A stretch of DNA of 9,252 nt from Lentisphaeria bacterium UBA1724 (GTDB lineage: Bacteria > Verrucomicrobiota > Lentisphaeria > Oligosphaerales > Oligosphaeraceae), in contig DCIO01000127.1 of the NCBI GenBank assembly GCA_002315885.1, forward strand, positions 1 through 9,252. Reading direction: 5' to 3'. A model generated the notes under the pieces. That model did no database searches. It was not told where the DNA came from and saw only the letters and a list, made by a program, of their open reading frames with translations. How positions within the stretch are numbered: the stretch's first letter is position 1; each line of letters begins with the position of its first letter. Below are positions 6,337 to 9,252 of this stretch, in pieces. A program made the translations under genes and the position numbers.

Positions 6337-8772
6337 CTAGATAAAGCCGATGCCGTGCTTTTCCTCGCCCAGGCCCTTGTAGGAGCCGTAGGAATCCCGT
6401 GACTGCGCCTCCTGCTTCAGTGCGTCGATGATTTCCGATGCCTCCAGCGTCTCGTCCTCCAGATAGAAGAGCTGCTGACGGACATTGCGGTAGTCCGAAG
6501 GCGTCAGGCGCTGGATGGCATGGAGGGCCTCCCTATCCGCCTTGGTGAGTTTTGGTGCGCCCATGGGACCGAAGTATGTCTTGTAGAAGAGCTCCTTGCC
6601 CTGGTCGTCCAGGAAATCAAAGTGGATGCGGAAGGTGAAGCGCCGCAGTGCCGCGGGATCCAGCTTCTGGATGAGGTTCGTGGAGACGACGAAGATGCCG
6701 TTGAAGTTCTCCATTTCGGTCAGGAGCGTATTCACCTGCGAGACCTCCCAGGAGCGCTGTGCGCCGTCGCGGGAGGAGAGCATGGAATCACCCTCGTCGA
6801 TGAAGAGCATCTCGTTGTTCTTCTCCGCCTCGGCGAAGGCCGCCGCCAGCAGATGCTCCGTGCCGCCAACATACTTGGAGAGCAACTCGGAGGCGTTCTT
6901 GATGTTCAGCTTCTTCCCCAGGGACTTCGCCAGATACTTCACGAACTCCGTCTTGCCACTGCCGGGAACACCGTGCAACAACAAATTCATGCGGGGACGG
7001 TCCCGGCCTTCCTGACCGGGCTTGCCCTGGGCCTCCAGGAAGTTCCGGCACACCTGGATGATGCGCTGGAGTTGGATGCCGCCCTTGATGTTCAGCCCCT
7101 CCAGGGAGTAGTCCCGCGCGGGTTCCAGACGCTCGTCGTTGGACTTGCGGATGCCCAGCAGTGCGCAGTGCGCCCGCAGGAACGTCCCCACGCACTCCGT
7201 AAAGCACTTCTCGGGATCAGCTGCGACCAGCGCGGCGGCGTTCTTCACAGCCAGAGCGATGCCACCAGCATTGACCCTGTACGTGCGGGAGACATCGCTG
7301 ATGAATTCCGCGGTCAGCTTGCCCTCACAGCCCTCCTTCTTCAGGCAGTTTTCCCAGATGTGCACGCGAGTCTCGGGAAGCAGCTCGTCAAAGAGCACCG
7401 AATAGTCGAAGCGTCGGCGGGAGGATTTTGCGATGGCGTCCTGCTGGGAGTTGCAGATCCAGATGACCACGTGGCGATTTTCGTCCATGACCGTATTCAG
7501 CTGCTCCGTAGCCTCCGCGCCATCCTTCCGAGGGACGAACTTACCGAAGGGGGCATTTTCCTTGTTTGCCTCAAGCATGTCGTCACATTCGTCCACCACC
7601 AGGAGGGAGTTCTTGGGGTCCACTTGGCGTTGTGCCACCATCAGCGCCGTATATCGGAACTCCGTATCGAAGGGATGCTTGCTGAAATCGCCCTTATCCT
7701 GTCCCACAAAATAGAGTTGGCATCCCAGCTGTTTTGCCAGAGAGATGGCGAAGCTGGTCTTGCCCGCGCCCGCCGCGCCGTAGAAGAGAATGGAGCATCC
7801 CTGTTCCGGTGATTTACCCCGGACCATCTCCGCGATGACCTTCCCGTGTTTCTCCGCAATCTTGCCATGGAACTCCCAGGGCAGCGCCTCCGCAGTACAT
7901 TTGTTCCAGAAATTTGAGGACAACGCACGCTGGCTAAGACCGGTTATAAACTGTGTAATGACATGATTGATACTACCATCTTGTCCGACAATGCCAAATT
8001 TCCACAACTTGGATTTCTTGGTGAAATAGCCGCTGATCTGGTATTCGTCCAGTCCTGCTGCCCAAGCCAGGTGTTGGCTATCTGTCAAGAAGCGGCCTGG
8101 CTGAATGTAAAAATCACAGATTCTGAGATGAAGTCCCTTCAGTATGAAACAAGCCATCACGATGTCTTGTTCATGTTCGTCCAGCTCAAATGACTTAGAT
8201 ACCTCCTCAAAGCGCTGCTGGAGAAGCCGCGGCTTGAAATCCTTCGACTCAATGATGGCCTTGTATTCCGGAACGCGTTTTTCCAGGACTTCTGTAAGCC
8301 ATTCCACAACCGCATCTTGGTTCTCGCGCTCACGGTAGAGAATTTCCACATATCCCGAAAGCGAAAGATCTTTCCTGTGGCCCCTATCCCATCTGAAATT
8401 CTCATCAAAAAACCTCTGACGCTCTTCTGACGACATCAGTTCACCCAGAAATTCATGGAATTCGGACCATTTGACGAATGCGCAAATCGAAACCCAGATT
8501 TCACCTTTTCTGACTTGATGATTGCCGAGATGACGACAGATATTGGCCAGGACGCGTGCCTGCTGCATCTTCAAGAAGTGGTCCACGTCGTCCCCAAAGA
8601 GCATCTCCTCTTCCCAGGCAGCACGGGCCGCATTCTCCGCCGCGCGCTTCTCCGCTTCGCGCTTCTCGAACTCGCGCATTATCTTCAGATGACGCCACTC
8701 CCGCACGGCTCTGATAAGCCCTTGTCTGAGACAAGTCAAATCTGTCTCAGCGCTGATAGCATGCTCTTCCAT
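6337..8772 (-). CDS. Tandem AAA+ ATPase with unrecognised N-terminal region
   Basis: This 811-aa cytoplasmic protein has two AAA+ modules, broadly like the SpoVK/Cdc48-type group (COG0464). Module 1 has Walker A GAAGAGKTS (332-340), Walker B LLVVDE (390-395), CNS (440-442) and Arg452-454. Module 2 has Walker A GVPGSGKTE (601-609), a pore-loop-like KYVGG (633-637), Walker B MLFIDE (655-660), sensor STN (697-699) and Arg710/711. Both look able to bind and hydrolyse ATP. The pore-loop motif is clear only in module 2, suggesting that module does the substrate remodelling. Residues 33-60 are an Arg/Glu/Ala-rich likely coiled coil; residues ~60-300 match nothing I recognise. The start at 8772 is set by AGGAG 7 nt upstream (minus strand), although the frame is open to 8844. 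Part of the N-terminal coding region is much less GC-rich than the core. The partner is unknown; a 48-aa gene lies upstream in the same direction. Confidence 0.9.
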   Translation of the reverse strand: MEEHAISAETDLTCLRQGLIRAVREWRHLKIMREFEKREAEKRAAENAARAAWEEEMLFGDDVDHFLKMQQARVLANICRHLGNHQVRKGEIWVSICAFVKWSEFHEFLGELMSSEERQRFFDENFRWDRGHRKDLSLSGYVEILYRERENQDAVVEWLTEVLEKRVPEYKAIIESKDFKPRLLQQRFEEVSKSFELDEHEQDIVMACFILKGLHLRICDFYIQPGRFLTDSQHLAWAAGLDEYQISGYFTKKSKLWKFGIVGQDGSINHVITQFITGLSQRALSSNFWNKCTAEALPWEFHGKIAEKHGKVIAEMVRGKSPEQGCSILFYGAAGAGKTSFAISLAKQLGCQLYFVGQDKGDFSKHPFDTEFRYTALMVAQRQVDPKNSLLVVDECDDMLEANKENAPFGKFVPRKDGAEATEQLNTVMDENRHVVIWICNSQQDAIAKSSRRRFDYSVLFDELLPETRVHIWENCLKKEGCEGKLTAEFISDVSRTYRVNAGGIALAVKNAAALVAADPEKCFTECVGTFLRAHCALLGIRKSNDERLEPARDYSLEGLNIKGGIQLQRIIQVCRNFLEAQGKPGQEGRDRPRMNLLLHGVPGSGKTEFVKYLAKSLGKKLNIKNASELLSKYVGGTEHLLAAAFAEAEKNNEMLFIDEGDSMLSSRDGAQRSWEVSQVNTLLTEMENFNGIFVVSTNLIQKLDPAALRRFTFRIHFDFLDDQGKELFYKTYFGPMGAPKLTKADREALHAIQRLTPSDYRNVRQQLFYLEDETLEASEIIDALKQEAQSRDSYGSYKGLGEEKHGIGFI

Positions 8773-8779
8773 AACAACT

Positions 8780-8784
8780 CTCCT
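8780..8784 (-). promoter_or_regulatory. Ribosome binding site of the tandem AAA+ gene
   Basis: On the minus strand AGGAG is separated by 7 nt from the ATG whose first base is 8772. It favours this start over the in-frame ATG at 8844, which has no comparable site and would add 24 residues. Confidence 0.85.
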
Positions 8785-8958
8785 GCAAATGGATTGATTC
8801 GCCCCAAATACCAGATACCGCCCTTGTGACCCATCGTAGCACAACGGAGGGGAACGACGGCATCCACGCCATCGTCCCCCTCTTCGAAAAAAGCCCCCCC
8901 TCTCAGATGCGTTCTTTACAGCGCACCAAAAGAAAGTCCCCCCCTCTTTTTTATTCCT
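8785..8958 (-). promoter_or_regulatory. Spacer between the 48-aa gene and the AAA+ gene
   Basis: This stretch contains no gene I can support. It holds a 12-bp hairpin (8849-8879), a minus-strand TGCTACGAT (8833-8841) that resembles an extended -10 element but lacks a clear -35 partner, and three C tracts on the + strand (five C at 8876-8880, seven at 8894-8900, seven at 8938-8944), each followed by TCT. A promoter for the AAA+ gene here is possible but not demonstrated. Confidence 0.35.
8849..8879 (-). other. Strong hairpin upstream of the AAA+ gene
   Basis: Read on the minus strand, GGGGA and CGATGGC pair with GCCGTCG and TCCCC around a 6-nt loop GTGGAT. This gives 12 pairs with one T-G wobble and a single-base bulge. 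No T tract follows on the minus strand, so a simple intrinsic terminator is unlikely. It may instead be a processing, stability or regulatory structure between the 48-aa gene and the AAA+ gene. Confidence 0.5.
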
Positions 8959-9105
8959 TTACCGCACCTGCGTAATGCAGCCGATGTGTGCATCGGGATA
9001 CTGCTCCTGTGCCAGCATTCGTGCCTGCGCGGTGTTCCGTGCAGAAATCACCGTCTCCAACATACCGCGATTCTTCGTAAAAATCTGAACTTTGTACTCG
9101 TTCAT
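8959..9105 (-). CDS. 48-aa conserved-looking small protein
   Basis: The frame starts MNEYKVQIFTKNRGM and ends IGCITQVR before a TAA stop. An AGGAG (9116-9120 on the + axis, read in reverse) lies 10 nt before the ATG. The layout suggests beta-alpha-beta: strand YKVQIFT, a turn and strand LETVISA, helix TAQARMLAQEQYP, and strand AHIGCITQV. This resembles, by general pattern only, short proteins of about 50 residues in which an ARxxAxxQYP-type helix lies between strands; I cannot name a family. The reading frame, good ribosome site and amphipathic pattern make a real gene likely despite the size. It lies 186 nt upstream of the tandem AAA+ ATPase in the same direction, so cotranscription is possible. 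Function unknown; a small adaptor or nucleic-acid-binding protein would be guesses. Confidence 0.72.
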   Translation of the reverse strand: MNEYKVQIFTKNRGMLETVISARNTAQARMLAQEQYPDAHIGCITQVR

Positions 9106-9252
9106 CTTCTTGTTACTCCTACTTGAGTTGCCTTACCACGACCGCCCCCCGAATTGGCAACGGCCTCTATAAATCTTACGACACCCACACAAACTACCTA
9201 TCACATATTCCCACAAAATACAAAAAAATTCCACAGCCGTCCCATAATTTTA
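9106..9252 (-). promoter_or_regulatory. Upstream region of the 48-aa gene to the window edge
   Basis: Apart from the ribosome site, this holds a weak minus-strand promoter candidate: TATAGA at 9166-9171 and TTGTGT at 9187-9192, with a short 15-bp spacer. At 9211-9230 the + strand reads CCACAAAATACAAAAAAATT, which matches the 9-bp repeat module of 5222 and 6222 at 16 of 20 positions. No further gene is visible. Confidence 0.3.

Noticed and set aside
6520..7812. 430-codon open frame on the + strand opposite the AAA+ gene
   Set aside because: It is antisense to a protein with intact Walker motifs in both modules. Its translation shows no recognisable domain, and long antisense frames are common in GC-rich genes.
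8773..8844. N-terminal extension of the AAA+ protein to 8844
   Set aside because: There is no ribosome site at 8844, while AGGAG stands 7 nt before the ATG at 8772.

Overview
The window looks like a chromosomal segment from a bacterium of the PVC group, most plausibly a host-associated Lentisphaerota (Victivallales-like) organism. This is inferred from gene content: a secreted DUF4838/CBM9-type protein, a PHP-fold metalloenzyme and a xylose-isomerase-like TIM barrel in one cluster, GC-rich genes, and several starts without a clear Shine-Dalgarno site. No rRNA or other taxonomic marker is present, so the assignment is tentative.

Left part (1-5215 and on to 6096, all + strand). A 9-bp tandem array (1-207) opens the window and may continue beyond its left edge. 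A short leader region (208-333) follows, then a PHP-domain protein (334-1458). Next is a clearly more AT-rich ATPase gene with a DUF4143 domain (1597-2847), preceded by paired TTGCAA repeats and a perfect 9-bp inverted repeat. After it come a large exported DUF4838 protein with a C-terminal CBM9-like domain (2867-5215) and a sugar-phosphate isomerase/epimerase-like protein (5260-6096). The PHP, DUF4838 and isomerase genes share composition and probably form a small carbohydrate-catabolism cluster. The ATPase looks like a later insertion into it.

Middle (6097-6336). This is a convergent intergenic region packed with repeats: a 7-bp tandem array, a perfect 15-bp hairpin (likely a bidirectional terminator) and a 37-bp-period repeat. 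The 37-bp repeat is itself built of 9-bp units and, on the minus strand, matches the leader of the isomerase gene.

Right part (6337-9252, - strand). A tandem AAA+ ATPase of 811 aa has two complete nucleotide-binding domains and an unrecognised N-terminal region whose middle is noticeably less GC-rich than the ATPase core. Upstream of it on the same strand is a 48-codon gene with a good ribosome binding site. Between them lie a strong hairpin and repeated C/G tracts. The small protein and the tandem ATPase are the best candidates for an undescribed pair, but the link rests only on adjacency and common orientation.
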